A stretch of DNA of 64,000 nucleotides from Oceanidesulfovibrio indonesiensis. Its GTDB lineage: Bacteria; Desulfobacterota; Desulfovibrionia; Desulfovibrionales; Desulfovibrionaceae. Made by a program: the position numbers and the translations under genes. The notes under the pieces are model-generated. The model was given only the letters and a program-made list of their open reading frames with translations, was not told where the DNA came from and searched no databases. The stretch lies in the NCBI RefSeq assembly GCF_007625075.1, contig NZ_QMIE01000004.1:186001-250000 (forward strand), read 5' to 3'. Of the stretch, positions 17,290 to 29,554 are shown one piece after another. Position 1 is the first letter of the stretch. Each line of letters opens with the position of its first letter.

Positions 17290-18087
17290 GTGAGCATCTA
17301 TCTGAAGCAAATCGAACAGCTTGTCGCCCTGCAACGGGTGGACAGTGAACTCATAAGCCTGAAAGAAGAGCTTGAAAACGCCCCGAAAGAGGTGGAAGAG
17401 CTCGAGGCCAACTACGGCCAGTACCGCGAGCGCAAGGACCAGATCCTCGAGAAGATCGACTATCTGCAATCCCAGCAAAAACGGCTCGATTCCGAGATCT
17501 CCGACGACGACCTGAAGATCAAGAAGTCCAAAAACAAACTCATGATGGCGTCCAACACCAAGGAATACCACGCCATGATGCGCGAAATGGACAACATCGA
17601 AAAGCTCAACCGCATGCGCGAGGAAGAGCGGATGGCCCTGGTGGAAGAACTGGAGCGCCAACGCGCCGCGCTGGAGGAAGTGGAGTCCGAATCCTCCTCC
17701 CTCAAGGAAGAGCTGGACGAAAAGCAGTCCACCCTGGACCAGCGAGTTGAACAGGTCGAAGCCCGGCTGGTCGAGCTGGAAAAACAACGCAAAGCCGCCG
17801 GCCAGCACGTTCCCGGTCCGGTGCTCGGTCGCTACGAGTTCATCCGTTCCCGGCTCTCCGCTCCGGTCATCGTCCCTGTAATCGAAGGCGTGTGCACCGG
17901 CTGCAACATTGCCATTCCACCACAGGGCTTCATCGAGTTGCAGAAAGGTCAGCAGATCCTCAACTGCCCCAACTGCCAGCGCCTCATCTATTGGTGCGAG
18001 CACTTCGAGGAAAGCCATCAGCCCATTCCCGGGAAGCCCCAGGTTGCCGCCAGGAAACAGCCCGAGGCGGCCGAGGAAGCCGAGTAG
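17290..18087 (+). CDS. Coiled-coil protein with C-terminal C4 zinc ribbon (DUF164/CT398 type)
   Basis: A 265-residue protein. Residues about 5-175 form a long antiparallel coiled coil (LIXLKEELENAPKEVEEL-like heptads). The C-terminal part has two Cys pairs, CTGCNIAIPPQ and CPNCQRLIYW, as in the C4-type zinc-ribbon domain of this family. The family often sits next to the Nif3-like gene, as here. Function is unknown; a nucleic-acid or protein-bridging role is usually proposed. Translation starts at GTG 17290, supported by GAGGAGG upstream. The gene ends near a weak hairpin (ACTCTA at about 18114 and TAGAGT then TTTTC near 18170) that may be its terminator. Confidence 0.85.
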   Translation: MSIYLKQIEQLVALQRVDSELISLKEELENAPKEVEELEANYGQYRERKDQILEKIDYLQSQQKRLDSEISDDDLKIKKSKNKLMMASNTKEYHAMMREMDNIEKLNRMREEERMALVEELERQRAALEEVESESSSLKEELDEKQSTLDQRVEQVEARLVELEKQRKAAGQHVPGPVLGRYEFIRSRLSAPVIVPVIEGVCTGCNIAIPPQGFIELQKGQQILNCPNCQRLIYWCEHFEESHQPIPGKPQVAARKQPEAAEEAE

Positions 18088-18275
18088 CAACGTAAGACTT
18101 CGGCGAAAGGAATACTCTATGAAATGAGCTTTCTCGCTCGCGCTCTCTTTTTCATGAGAATGACGTAGAGTTTTTCTGAACCATCTCGCCAGGAAAACTG
18201 CTCACCGGCAGCGTTGGAAACGGAGCCTGAGGGAAGAACCTTCTTCAGAAAGATTTTCCACCTGCCGGTCTTCCT

Positions 18276-18305
18276 TTGACGTTTGGGAAATCAGGCATTA
18301 TCTGC
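18276..18305 (+). promoter_or_regulatory. Candidate promoter for RNase P RNA
   Basis: TTGACG (18276-18281) and TATCTG (18300-18305) with an 18-bp spacer. The predicted start near 18312 coincides with the first paired base of the RNase P RNA, which supports the call despite the weak -10. Confidence 0.55.
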
Positions 18306-18310
18306 TTGAT

Positions 18311-18690
18311 CGGGAGTCGGACGGGTCGTCGCTTGGGGCGTATGCGCCCCGAGAGGAAAGTCCGGGCTCCGCAGGGCAGGACGCTGGGTAACCCCCAGGG
18401 GGAGCGATCCCCGGACAGTGCCACAGAAAACAAACCGCCCGCGCGGCACACCGCCGCCCGGGTAAGGGTGAAACGGTGGGGTAAGAGCCCACCAGTTGCC
18501 GCGGCGACGCGGCAAGCTTGGTAAACCCCGTCCGGAGCAAGACCAAATAGGGGGGCGTTTGAGGTCGGCCCGGCCGAAGCCCCCGGGTAGGTTGCTCGAG
18601 GCCAGGAGTAATCCTGGCCCCAGAGGAATGACGACCACCCGCCCTCGCGGCGGGTACAGAACCCGGCTTACAGTCCGGCTCCCATCTTTT
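18311..18690 (+). ncRNA. rnpB: RNase P RNA component, bacterial type A
   Basis: Catalytic RNA that matures tRNA 5' ends. Diagnostic conserved segments in order: GAGGAAAGTCCGGGCT (about 18352), ACAGAAAACAAACCGCC (about 18423), AGGGTGAAACGGTGGGGTAAG region (about 18463), the stretch with GCAAGACCAAATAG (about 18537), AGAGGAATGACGACCA (about 18622), and the 3' ACAGAACCCGGCTTACAG (18656-18673). The 5' GGGAGTCGGAC (18312) pairs with the 3' GTCCGGCTCCC (18673-18683) to form P1, and a T-run to about 18693 ends the gene. ispDF begins only 15 bases later. The long ORFs crossing this locus on both strands are not real. Confidence 0.97.
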
Positions 18691-18705
18691 TTTCGAGACC
18701 ACGCC

Positions 18706-19890
18706 ATGTCAGCACCTTCGCCTTCCACATGGGCCGTCGTTCTTGCCGCGGGCAGCGGATCGCGCATGCGCGCCGACCGGCCCAAGCAGTTCCTGGAGTT
18801 CGAAGACGCTCCGCTGTTCTGGCGTTCTGCGCAGACCTTCGCCGGCATGCCGGATATTGCCGGCATCGTCTTCGTGTTCCCGCCCGCCATGCTCGATGCA
18901 AGCGCGCGAATAGCAGAGGAACTCTTCTCCCGCCAGCCCTTCGGACTGCCTTGGAAAACCGCGCCCGGCGGAAAGCGCCGTCAGGACTCCGTTGCAGCGG
19001 GACTCGCCGTGCTGCCCAAAGAATGCGACACGGTGCTCGTGCACGATTCTGCCCGGCCATTCTTTTCCGCCGGCCTGGCGACACGTCTGCTGGATGCCCT
19101 GAGCGACGAGATTCCGGCCGCCATTCCGGCTCTGGCCGTGACGGACACCGTCAAGGAGGTCGAATCCGGTCGCGTGGTTCGCACGCTGGACCGCAGCAGG
19201 CTGTATGCGGTGCAGACGCCCCAGGCTTTCCGCCGTGATGTGCTTGAGGCGGCGCATGAACTGTCCCGTTCAGAAAACCTCGAGGCCACGGATGACGCCT
19301 CTCTGGTGGAAGCGCTGGGCAGACCTGTGGCCGTTGTGGAGGGCGAGTCCGGCAACGTGAAGATCACCACGCCCGAGGACGCCAGACTCCTCGACAAGGA
19401 GGCGGTCATGATTCCCGTCACGGGATTCGGCTACGATGTGCACAAGTACGGCCCTGGGCGGCCTATGGTTCTGGGTGGCGTGCCCATCCAGGGCGGCCCT
19501 GAGGTGGTGGCCCACTCCGATGGCGACGTCCTGCTTCATGCTCTGACGGACGCTTTGCTCGGCTGCATGGGCGGGGGAGACATTGGCCAACGCTTTCCGG
19601 ACAGCGACCCCGCATACGCCGGCATGGAATCCAGTCTTTTCCTTCGCGAGGTTCTGGAGGATGCCCGCCGCAGCGGTCTGGAGATCGTCCATGCAGACTT
19701 GACGATCATCGCCCAAATCCCCAAAGTGGGGCCGCACCGTGAACGTATCGTGAAGAATGTCGCCGCTCTGCTCGGTCTGCCGCCCGAGCGCGTGGCCGTG
19801 AAGGCCACCACTGAGGAAGGCCTCGGCTTCACCGGCGAGAAAAAAGGCATCAAGAGCGTGGCCGTGGTCACCGCTGTCCGTCGCGGCTGA
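18706..19890 (+). CDS. ispDF: Bifunctional IspD/IspF of the MEP isoprenoid pathway
   Basis: A 394-residue fusion of 2-C-methyl-D-erythritol 4-phosphate cytidylyltransferase (IspD, about residues 1-228) and MECDP synthase (IspF, about 235-394). IspD shows the CTP-binding loop [19 protein letters not shown] and the VHDSARPF block. IspF begins [19 protein letters not shown] with the metal ligands of the DVH motif, then [18 protein letters not shown] and the C-terminal [16 protein letters not shown]. Fused IspDF enzymes catalyse two non-consecutive steps. The true start is ATG 18706 ([12 protein letters not shown]); the same frame is open upstream only because it runs through rnpB. Confidence 0.96.
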   Translation: MSAPSPSTWAVVLAAGSGSRMRADRPKQFLEFEDAPLFWRSAQTFAGMPDIAGIVFVFPPAMLDASARIAEELFSRQPFGLPWKTAPGGKRRQDSVAAGLAVLPKECDTVLVHDSARPFFSAGLATRLLDALSDEIPAAIPALAVTDTVKEVESGRVVRTLDRSRLYAVQTPQAFRRDVLEAAHELSRSENLEATDDASLVEALGRPVAVVEGESGNVKITTPEDARLLDKEAVMIPVTGFGYDVHKYGPGRPMVLGGVPIQGGPEVVAHSDGDVLLHALTDALLGCMGGGDIGQRFPDSDPAYAGMESSLFLREVLEDARRSGLEIVHADLTIIAQIPKVGPHRERIVKNVAALLGLPPERVAVKATTEEGLGFTGEKKGIKSVAVVTAVRRG

Positions 19891-19924
19891 TCTTCCGGCG
19901 CGTTTTCCTGCGCGAGGTTCCACC

Positions 19925-20134
19925 ATGTCTTTCTTTTTTTCATCGAGCCGTACGGCTCACACGACCATCCCCTGCCGGCATTGCGACACGCCCCTCATCG
20001 CCCAGCGTGGCTGCCGCGAGGTCAGGTTGTATTGCGAAACCTGTCGGAAAAACTACGATCTCAAGGAATATGTCCACCTCATGGACGAGGCCCTGGAGAC
20101 GTTCCTCGACCAGGCGTTCTGCGATCGGATATAA
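19925..20134 (+). CDS. Dual-CXXC small protein
   Basis: A 69-residue protein with two Cys pairs, PCRHCDTP (C17, C20) and YCETCRK (C37, C40), then an acidic helix [18 protein letters not shown]. The spacing suggests one zinc-ribbon or redox-active dithiol pair on each hairpin. I associate this pattern with a small dual-CXXC protein family of sulfate reducers in which a Cys is sometimes replaced by selenocysteine; here all four are Cys codons. It starts 34 bases after ispDF and is probably cotranscribed. Function unknown. Confidence 0.75.
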   Translation: MSFFFSSSRTAHTTIPCRHCDTPLIAQRGCREVRLYCETCRKNYDLKEYVHLMDEALETFLDQAFCDRI

Positions 20135-20246
20135 GCGCCCGGAGCCACGATTCCCCGGCTGTCAGCTTGTCAGACGTTCCCCCGGGTGCTACCAATACGA
20201 AAATAATCCGGATTCCATTGCCCATCGAATAAGGAGCCCAGCGACC

Positions 20247-20678
20247 ATGAAAGTCGAGCAGATTTCCATCTTCCTGGAGAACAAGGCGGGACGTCTTGCC
20301 GAAGTGACCCGTATCCTCTCGGAAAACAAGATCAATATTCGTGCGCTCTCCCTTGCCGACACCTCGGATTTCGGCATCCTGCGACTCATCGTGTCCGATA
20401 CCCAGAAGGCCCGCGAAGCGCTCAAAGAAAACGGCTTCACCGTGGGCCGCACCACTGTCGTTGCCGTGGAAGTGCCGGACGCGCCAGGCGGCCTAGCGAA
20501 CATCCTGGAGATTCTTTCCTCCCAGGGCGTGAATGTGGAGTACATGTATGCATTCGTGCACCAGAGCGGCAAGAACGCCATTCTCATCTTCCGCTTCGAC
20601 CGCACTGATCAGGCCATCGAAACTCTTGAGCAAAACAACATCAAGGTCGTGCCAGGCGAGAAAGTATACAGCCTGTAG
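20247..20678 (+). CDS. Tandem ACT-domain protein
   Basis: A 143-residue protein of two ACT domains. The first is residues 1-67 ([20 protein letters not shown], then [19 protein letters not shown]). The second is about 70-143 ([20 protein letters not shown], then [20 protein letters not shown]). ACT domains bind amino acids and regulate enzymes or transcription; stand-alone tandem forms are common in anaerobes, often beside phenylacetate-CoA ligases, but no such gene is here. AAGGAG lies six bases before ATG 20247; upstream in-frame ATGs overlap the previous gene and lack similarity. An intrinsic terminator follows. Confidence 0.88.
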   Translation: MKVEQISIFLENKAGRLAEVTRILSENKINIRALSLADTSDFGILRLIVSDTQKAREALKENGFTVGRTTVVAVEVPDAPGGLANILEILSSQGVNVEYMYAFVHQSGKNAILIFRFDRTDQAIETLEQNNIKVVPGEKVYSL

Positions 20679-20702
20679 CCCACGCCGCACATTCGCACAG
20701 AA

Positions 20703-20733
20703 AAGGCCGCTCCATTTGAAGCGGCCTTCTTCA
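20703..20733 (+). terminator. Intrinsic terminator after the ACT-domain gene
   Basis: Arms AAGGCCGCT (20703-20711) and AGCGGCCTT (20720-20728) around an 8-base loop, followed by CTTCATT. The T-rich tail is short. Repeat family 1 copy A begins at its end (20733). Confidence 0.75.
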
Positions 20734-20858
20734 TTACTCAGGGCAGAGTGCTTCAAACATTCTGCTCTCGCGTCGTTCGCCGTGTGGCCCCGCTTTCTGC
20801 GTGGCCGTGCTTATTACTTCGAGCAACCAAATATTGAATATTTTGTGCTCTCAGTAAT
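20733..20858 (+). repeat. Intergenic repeat family 1, copy A
   Basis: A 126-bp element bounded by ATTACT (20733-20738) and AGTAAT (20853-20858). Its core (about 20771-20811) reads GTCGTTCGCCGTGTGGCCCC and then a second GCGTGGCC, closely matching the cores of copies B (29415-29538) and C (51868-51991). A left hairpin (GGGCAGAGTG with CATTCTGCTC, two G-U pairs) and a right hairpin (GAGCA/TGCTC enclosing AAATATT/AATATTT) flank the core; the arm sequences differ from those of B and C. Confidence 0.75.
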
Positions 20859-20905
20859 ATGAAATGACAGACAACCGAACTCGTGGCGCTAAAACCGACA
20901 GTGAG

Positions 20906-21487
20906 CTATAGCCCCGGTTCGGATGTCCGGCGCGGTCTGGCTGGGTTGCCCATCACCGTAGCGCAGGCGGGCACGTCCCGCGTGACCACGCTGCCTGCGC
21001 CGATGATGGCGTCGTCCCCGACGGTGACGCCCGGCAGGATGATCGCCCCCGAGCCGATCCAGACATTACTGCCGATGCATATGGGCTTGCCGCATTCAAG
21101 CCCCTGCCGTCGCAAAACGGGATCGCGCGGATGGTCTGCCGTAAGGAGCTGCACGTACGAGCCGATCTGGGCGCCTGCGTCCACTGCGATTGTGGCTACA
21201 TCCAGAAACACGCAACCGAAGTTGGCGAACACGCCATTGCCCAGACGGATGTTGTAGCCGTAATCGCAGTAGAACGGCGGTCTCAGAACGACGTCTTCAC
21301 CAACCGCTCCGAGCAGTTCGGCGAGGATGGCCGAGCGCTGCTCAGCATCCGCGGGGCCTGTTGCATTGTAGACCCGAAACAGCCGCTCCGCGCGCAGGAG
21401 GTCGGCCGCGATCTCCGGACCTGTGGCGCGATACAACTCGCCCGCCAGCATCTTCTCCTTCTCGCTGCGGCCGTCAGATTCCGCCAT
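20906..21487 (-). CDS. Sugar O-acetyltransferase (maltose/galactoside acetyltransferase type)
   Basis: A 193-residue left-handed beta-helix acetyltransferase of the LacA/Maa group. The N-terminal helix pair carries KEKMLAGELYRATGPEI, followed by FYCDYGYNIRLGNGVFANFGCVFLD, the hexapeptide-repeat region with the catalytic His in TADHPRDPVLR, and the C-terminal coils CIGSNVWIGSGAIILPGVTVGDDAIIGAGSVVTRDV. It uses acetyl-CoA to acetylate a sugar hydroxyl. Start ATG at 21487 (MAESDGRSEKEKM) fits the family; the ORF extends 42 codons upstream without similarity. Its start is 40 bases from the end of dapB, so the two could be cotranscribed. Confidence 0.9.
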   Translation of the reverse strand: MAESDGRSEKEKMLAGELYRATGPEIAADLLRAERLFRVYNATGPADAEQRSAILAELLGAVGEDVVLRPPFYCDYGYNIRLGNGVFANFGCVFLDVATIAVDAGAQIGSYVQLLTADHPRDPVLRRQGLECGKPICIGSNVWIGSGAIILPGVTVGDDAIIGAGSVVTRDVPACATVMGNPARPRRTSEPGL

Positions 21488-21527
21488 GAACCCGTGCCTC
21501 CAGTTGTAGCACCAAACAACGGCCAGG

Positions 21528-22310
21528 CTAGCCCAGCACGTCGGCCATGCCGTAGAGCCGGCCGGGAGCCTGGTTAACGAGCCACTTGGCGGCCCGAATG
21601 GCGCCTTGGGCAAAGGTTTCGCGCGAGTGCGCCTGATGCGTCACTTCAATGCGCTCGCCTGGTCCAAGAAAATAGACTGTGTGCACGCCCACCACGTCGC
21701 CGCCGCGGATGGTCTGCACGCCGATCTCCTTTTCCGGCCGCGCGCCGATGATGCCTTCGCGACAGTAGTTGCCTACATCGGAGAGCTTCCAGTCCCGCGC
21801 TTCAGCCAGGCATTCCGCCAGCTTCAGGGCCGTGCCGCTCGGCGCGTCCTTTTTCTTGTTGTGGTGGAGCTCCACCATCTCCAGATCATACGCCTCGCCC
21901 AGCATGCGCACCAGCCGCGGCAGCACGTCCAGCAGCACGTTCACGCCCACGCTCATGTTCGGCGCCCACAGGATGGGCGCGCTGGCTGCCGTGTCCTGCA
22001 AGATTTTCTGCTGATCCACGTTGAGCCCGGTGGTTCCGGCCACCAGGGGATTGCCGTGAACGGCGCAGATCCTGGCCGAGTTCACCGTGCTCTCCGGCGC
22101 CGTGAAATCGATGACCACCGCCCCGGGCAGCTTGGGCAACACCTCGTTCAGATCGGACGAGACCATGCACTCATACCCCGTGAGCTCGAGCACGGAGCTG
22201 GGACGCTCCACCACCGCGGCGAGGGTCATATCCGGATCTTCCTGCACCAGTGAAGCGATGGTCGAGCCCATGCGACCCTTCGCGCCCATGACGATAATGG
22301 CTGCGGACAT
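21528..22310 (-). CDS. dapB: 4-hydroxy-tetrahydrodipicolinate reductase
   Basis: NAD(P)H-dependent enzyme of lysine and meso-diaminopimelate synthesis. The 260-residue protein starts with the Rossmann motif IIVMGAKGRMG, contains VIDFTAPESTV and VAGTTGL, and has the catalytic and substrate-binding stretch VELHHNKKKDAPSGTALKLAE (conserved HHxxKxDAPSGTA). Start 22310 is supported by AAGGAGG six bases upstream; an ATG 16 codons earlier lies in the ligA 3' region. It follows ligA directly on the same strand. Confidence 0.96.
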   Translation of the reverse strand: MSAAIIVMGAKGRMGSTIASLVQEDPDMTLAAVVERPSSVLELTGYECMVSSDLNEVLPKLPGAVVIDFTAPESTVNSARICAVHGNPLVAGTTGLNVDQQKILQDTAASAPILWAPNMSVGVNVLLDVLPRLVRMLGEAYDLEMVELHHNKKKDAPSGTALKLAECLAEARDWKLSDVGNYCREGIIGARPEKEIGVQTIRGGDVVGVHTVYFLGPGERIEVTHQAHSRETFAQGAIRAAKWLVNQAPGRLYGMADVLG

Positions 22311-22347
22311 GCGCGCCTCCTTGTGTTTTGTCTGTAGTGTTTCCTGG

Positions 22348-25189
<2,842 letters not shown>

Positions 25190-25205
25190 TTGAAATTATG
25201 GCGTG

Positions 25206-25233
25206 TTGTAAAGAAAGCTGAAGTGTGTAAAAT
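25206..25233 (+). promoter_or_regulatory. Candidate promoter for the larger glycosyltransferase
   Basis: TTGTAA (25206-25211) and TAAAAT (25228-25233), 16-bp spacer, inside an AT-rich divergent intergenic region. Predicted leader of about 87 bases. Confidence 0.55.
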
Positions 25234-25326
25234 ATATCATACATTCACAATGGCTTGCTTTATCTGCAAGAGAATTCCTCACGCAGCCATTGTTGCTTTC
25301 CTGCACCTGCAGGCAACAGGGATTGC

Positions 25327-27003
25327 ATGTCCGACTCCGAACATATCCCGGCCTCGCCTTCGCCGCAAACGCCAATCTGGCGTCCGGACCACGTTTTCCC
25401 CCACGACATACCCGATAACCTCAAAGAAATGCTGCTTGTGGGCAGCGTGGGCACCTTGCATCGCACGGCCATGGCAGGCGCCGCCCTCGGCTGGTCGACC
25501 AATGGCAGCCATCGTGGTCCACGGCTCGCCCTGGACATGCTCTCCGCCGCCTGGGAAGCCGACCCGCTCAATCTGGTCGCCGCCCACCACACGGTGAAGC
25601 TTGCCGACCAACTCGGGCTGAGCGACGCGCCTCTTCCCGCCGTGCTGCGAGAGCTCCTCGCCCGCGTCAGGGACGAAAAGCCCCATGACGCCTCATTCCG
25701 CAGACGTCCGGCGGACGAACAGCTGGAAATGCTTCTGGCCGAGCTGTCCCGGAACATCTTTCTGCCGCGATCGCTGGATCTCGCAATCCGGCTGGCCATA
25801 GCCATGGGCTGCAAGAATCGCGTGCTCACCCTGCTTTCCAAGCCATGGCCGCCGGTTCTGCAACCAGTCCGCCTGCTGCTGCTCGGTCGGATGCACCACT
25901 TTACCGGCGATCCTGAAACCGCATCGCTGCATTACCGTGTGGCCGACGAGTACCTCGAAGCAGCAGAGGCCGAAGCCAGCCTGGCCATGTGCCTCTACGA
26001 ACTGGGACACAAGGACGAGGCTGTCTCGCGCCTGACGAGCGTGCTGCGGCGCCGGCCATGGCACGTGAACGTGCGGCTGACACTGTACGACCTCATCCAC
26101 CGCATCCACGCGCGCAAGGGGTGTATTCCGGACAGCCTCGCCGTGCTGCTCTACACATTCAACAAATCCGGCGAACTGGACGCGACCCTGAAACGGGTTT
26201 TCGACTCCGAACTCATCGGCGCCAAAGTCCACGTGCTGGACAACGGTTCCAGCGACCGGACCGGCAATGTCTGTGCGGCGTGGCTCCGTCGGGTCGGCCC
26301 CGAGAGACTAGCCGTGCACAGGCTGCCTACAAACATCGGCGCGCCGGCTGCTCGCAACTGGCTGCTGGCATTGGACGAGGTGCGGACCTGCGAGTTCGTT
26401 GCGTTCCTGGACGATGACGCGCAGCCCCCGCCGGACTGGATTCGCCGTCTCGTCACGGCGCAGGAGCTCTACCCGGAGGCCGGGGCCTGGGGGTGCCGCG
26501 TGCATGATGCCGGTCTGACGCCTTTCACCCAATCCGTGGACCTGCAACCACGTCCGCCATACGGAACCCCGGCGGACCACCCCGAGGTCTCGGACCTCCA
26601 CCTGCAAGGGCTGGATCCCGGTTACTTCAAATACGTGCGGCCGGCGCTTTCCGTTACTGGATGCTGCCACATGTTTCCCCGCAAATCTTTCGACATCGTG
26701 GGCGGTTTCGACCTGCGCTACTCCCCCAGCCAGCTGGATGATCTGGACCTGGACCTGCGTCTTGCAGAGCGGGAAACGCCGCCCGTGTACCAGGGGCATC
26801 TGGGCGTGGGCCATTTGAAGCGAACGGGCGTGCTCTCGGAAAGCGACTCCAGAACGGCGGCCAACAGCCGCGGCAATCAGGAGAAGCTGCATGGCAAGTA
26901 CGCCGGCGAACGCTGGCACACCATCCGCCGCAAGATGCTCTCCATCCTGCACATGGACCTCGAAGAAAAGTCCAGATATCTTGAGGTGCTGCTCAAGCCC
27001 TGA
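25327..27003 (+). CDS. Large glycosyltransferase with N-terminal helical (TPR-like) domain
   Basis: A 558-residue protein. Residues 1-280 are mostly helical with TPR-like periodicity (for example LHYRVADEYLEAAEAEASLAM, LYELGHKDEAVSRL). Residues from about 297 form a GT2 catalytic domain: KVHVLDNGSSDRTGNVC, LPTNIGAPAARNWLL, and the metal-binding AFLDDDAQPPPDW near 360; then SVTGCCHMFPRKSFDIVGGFD and the acceptor loop. This fits a modular glycosyltransferase for surface glycans or glycoproteins. The start at 25327 has AGGGA upstream; the ORF opens earlier at 25255 but that part is not protein-like. Confidence 0.82.
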   Translation: MSDSEHIPASPSPQTPIWRPDHVFPHDIPDNLKEMLLVGSVGTLHRTAMAGAALGWSTNGSHRGPRLALDMLSAAWEADPLNLVAAHHTVKLADQLGLSDAPLPAVLRELLARVRDEKPHDASFRRRPADEQLEMLLAELSRNIFLPRSLDLAIRLAIAMGCKNRVLTLLSKPWPPVLQPVRLLLLGRMHHFTGDPETASLHYRVADEYLEAAEAEASLAMCLYELGHKDEAVSRLTSVLRRRPWHVNVRLTLYDLIHRIHARKGCIPDSLAVLLYTFNKSGELDATLKRVFDSELIGAKVHVLDNGSSDRTGNVCAAWLRRVGPERLAVHRLPTNIGAPAARNWLLALDEVRTCEFVAFLDDDAQPPPDWIRRLVTAQELYPEAGAWGCRVHDAGLTPFTQSVDLQPRPPYGTPADHPEVSDLHLQGLDPGYFKYVRPALSVTGCCHMFPRKSFDIVGGFDLRYSPSQLDDLDLDLRLAERETPPVYQGHLGVGHLKRTGVLSESDSRTAANSRGNQEKLHGKYAGERWHTIRRKMLSILHMDLEEKSRYLEVLLKP

Positions 27004-27210
27004 CGCTGCGCTCCCAGAATGTGATGGGCCCTGCTGCTTCGGAACCCCTTTGCCGCTGACGACAAAGAGCGGCTCATCGGCTCCGAAAATGGAGTGACCG
27101 CGGGTCGGAAGCCACTCCAAAGCCACCTGAGCCAGCGAGCCTGTCATGCCTGGTTAGACGAGTTCGCCCTTACGCACCTTTCCACGGACACTGAATCCGG
27201 GGAAAGGTCT
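27004..27210. other. Intergenic region between convergent genes, nothing seen
   Basis: A 207-base gap between the 3' ends of the glycosyltransferase and uvrB genes. I see no gene, strong terminator or repeat. Short ORFs here are extensions of shadow frames. Confidence 0.4.
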
Positions 27211-29238
27211 TCAATCCTCCTGGGGGGCGAGGATGGCTTCCCGAATGGAGCGTATCCGGTCGCGCAGTTCGGCGGCGCGCTCGAACTCCAGGTCTTTGGC
27301 CGCCTCGCGCATGGCGCGTTCCAGCCTTTTTATCTCGCGGCTCGCCGTTGCCGGATCCATGGAGAAATCCTGGCGGTTCTCGGCAGCCACGGCGTCGCGC
27401 CGGCGGTCCTTCTTCGATTTGTCCTTTGACCCCGAATAGATTGTTTCAAGGATATTGGACAATTCCTTGCGCACGGTCTCCGGGGTGATGCCGTGCGCCT
27501 CATTGTGGGCAATCTGCTTTTCGCGGCGACGCTCGGTCTCTTCCATGGCTGCGCGCATGGAGGGGGTCATGTTGTCTGCGTAGAGGACGACCCGGCCGCC
27601 CACGTTGCGCGCCGCGCGCCCGAAGGTTTGGATGAGGGAGCGCGCAGAACGCAGGAACCCTTCCTTGTCCGCGTCGAGAATGGCTACCAGTGAGACTTCG
27701 GGTATGTCGAGCCCTTCGCGCAGCAGGTTTATGCCCACCAGCGCCGTGAATTCGCCGCTGCGCAGGGCATGGATGATCGCGACGCGCTCCAGTGTGTCGA
27801 TGTCCGAGTGGAGATAGCGCGCCGGCACGCCCATGTTGTTGCAGTACTCGGTCAGGTCCTCGGCCATGCGCTTGGTCAGCGTGGTCACCAGCACGCGCTC
27901 GTTCCGCTCTGCCCGGACCTTGATTTCGGCCATGAGGTCATCAACCTGGCCCTTGGTGGGGCGGACTTCCACAATCGGATCAAGCAGGCCGGTGGGCCGG
28001 ATGATCTGCTCGATGACCAGACCCTGCGAGCGCTCGATCTCCCAGTTCGCCGGCGTTGCCGAAACGTAGACCGTCTGGTTAATGCGCTTCAGAAACTCAT
28101 CGAAGTTCAAGGGCCTGTTGTCCAGGGCCGACGGCAGGCGGAATCCGTACTCCACCAGCGTGGATTTGCGAGAGATATCGCCCTTGTACATGGCCGCCAC
28201 CTGAGACACGGCGATATGCGACTCATCGATGAACATGATGAAGTCGTCAGGGAAATAATCCAGCAAACTGGCCGGCGGCTCCCCGGGCTTGCGGCCGTCC
28301 AGGTGACGGGAATAGTTCTCGATGCCGTTGCAGTAGCCCATTTCCTCGATCATTTCGAGGTCCAGCATGGTGCGCTGTTCCAGCCGCTGAGCTTCCACGA
28401 GCTTGTTCTCGTCCTGGAATGCGCGCAGCCGTTCGCCCAGTTCCTCGCGAATGTCTTCCATGGCGCGCTGGAGGTTGTCGCGATCAGAAACGTAGTGGCT
28501 CGCGGGGAAGATGACTGTCTTGGCGATGGATTCGCCCACCTCGCCGGTGAGGGGGTCCACATCGTAGATGGCTTCGATCTCGTCGCCGAAGAACTCCAAC
28601 CGCAGAGCGCGTTCGTGGTGGTATGCAGGGATGATTTCGAGCACGTCGCCGCGGACCCGGAACGTGCCGCGGTGGAAATCGAGGTCGTTGCGCGTGTACT
28701 GCACTTCCACCAGCCGGTTCATGAGGTTCTTCATGGACAGGGTCTGCCCTGTCTCCACCGGAATGACCATCTTGGCGTAGTACTCCGGAGAACCGAGACC
28801 GTAGATGCAGGAGACCGATGCCACGATGACCACGTCGCGTCTGGTGAGCAGCGCGTGGGTGGCGGCGTGGCGGAGTTTGTCGATCTCGTCGTTTATGGAG
28901 GAGTCCTTCTCGATGTACGTGTCCGACTGCGGAACGTAGGCTTCCGGCTGGTAATAGTCGTAATAGCTGACGAAGTACTCCACCGCGTTCCTGGGGAACA
29001 GGGATCGGAACTCGTTGTAGAGCTGCGCCGCGAGCGTCTTGTTGGGCGCGAGGATGAGCGCGGGCCGGCCGAGACGTTCGATGACGCTGGCCATGGTGAA
29101 TGTCTTGCCCGTGCCTGTGGCGCCCAGAAGCACCTGATCGCGCACGCCCTGTCCCAGATTTTCGACCAGGGCCTGAATGGCCGTTGGCTGATCGCCTTTC
29201 GGAGAAAATTCACTGACGAGTTTGAAGCTGTTTTCCAT
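27211..29238 (-). CDS. uvrB: Excinuclease ABC subunit B
   Basis: DNA damage-recognition helicase of nucleotide excision repair. The 675-residue protein has Walker [11 protein letters not shown] (residues 39-48), the beta-hairpin region [20 protein letters not shown], the DEAD-like FIDESHIA, helicase motif VI ([13 protein letters not shown]), and a C-terminal UVR domain ([16 protein letters not shown]) that binds UvrC. Length is normal. No SOS box was noticed upstream; a weak TATGAT -10 lies near 29300 on the - strand. Confidence 0.97.
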   Translation of the reverse strand: MENSFKLVSEFSPKGDQPTAIQALVENLGQGVRDQVLLGATGTGKTFTMASVIERLGRPALILAPNKTLAAQLYNEFRSLFPRNAVEYFVSYYDYYQPEAYVPQSDTYIEKDSSINDEIDKLRHAATHALLTRRDVVIVASVSCIYGLGSPEYYAKMVIPVETGQTLSMKNLMNRLVEVQYTRNDLDFHRGTFRVRGDVLEIIPAYHHERALRLEFFGDEIEAIYDVDPLTGEVGESIAKTVIFPASHYVSDRDNLQRAMEDIREELGERLRAFQDENKLVEAQRLEQRTMLDLEMIEEMGYCNGIENYSRHLDGRKPGEPPASLLDYFPDDFIMFIDESHIAVSQVAAMYKGDISRKSTLVEYGFRLPSALDNRPLNFDEFLKRINQTVYVSATPANWEIERSQGLVIEQIIRPTGLLDPIVEVRPTKGQVDDLMAEIKVRAERNERVLVTTLTKRMAEDLTEYCNNMGVPARYLHSDIDTLERVAIIHALRSGEFTALVGINLLREGLDIPEVSLVAILDADKEGFLRSARSLIQTFGRAARNVGGRVVLYADNMTPSMRAAMEETERRREKQIAHNEAHGITPETVRKELSNILETIYSGSKDKSKKDRRRDAVAAENRQDFSMDPATASREIKRLERAMREAAKDLEFERAAELRDRIRSIREAILAPQED

Positions 29239-29414
29239 GGATGGTATGTATTCCGGCGAATGAAGCGGTTTTGGTCTTCACTCCCGAGCGGATATATCAT
29301 AGAGAAAGGGGCCTGCCGCGCGACGGCCGTGCTGGAAGAACCCGGAATCCTATACGTCGTATCCGGAAACGGGTGCTCTCGTCCAGTTCCCCCGGGGCGC
29401 CGCACTTACAATAT

Positions 29415-29538
29415 ATTACTGGGAGCAGAAAATTTTTACATTTTCGCGCCCCAGTTATAAGGACGGCCACGCTCCAGGCGGGGCCACGCGGCGATCGCCG
29501 CGGGAGCAAGAAATTTTAAACTTCTTGCTCCCAGTAAT
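29415..29538 (-). repeat. Intergenic repeat family 1, copy B (inverted relative to A and C)
   Basis: A 124-bp element bounded by ATTACT (29415-29420) and AGTAAT (29533-29538). The core from 29462 (GACGGCCACGCTCCAGGCG) and the GCGGCGATCGCCGC palindrome match the reverse complement of copy C almost base for base. The hairpin at 29499-29532 pairs GGGAGCAAGAA with TTCTTGCTCCC; the other at 29420-29455 has an internal mismatch bulge. It ends 16 bases before the start of the next gene. Confidence 0.85.
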
Positions 29539-29554
29539 AGATAAGGAGGAGCCG

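Noticed and set aside
18291-18890. Open frames across the RNase P RNA on both strands
   Set aside because: The RNA is identified by many conserved segments and P1 pairing; the ORFs run through structural RNA.
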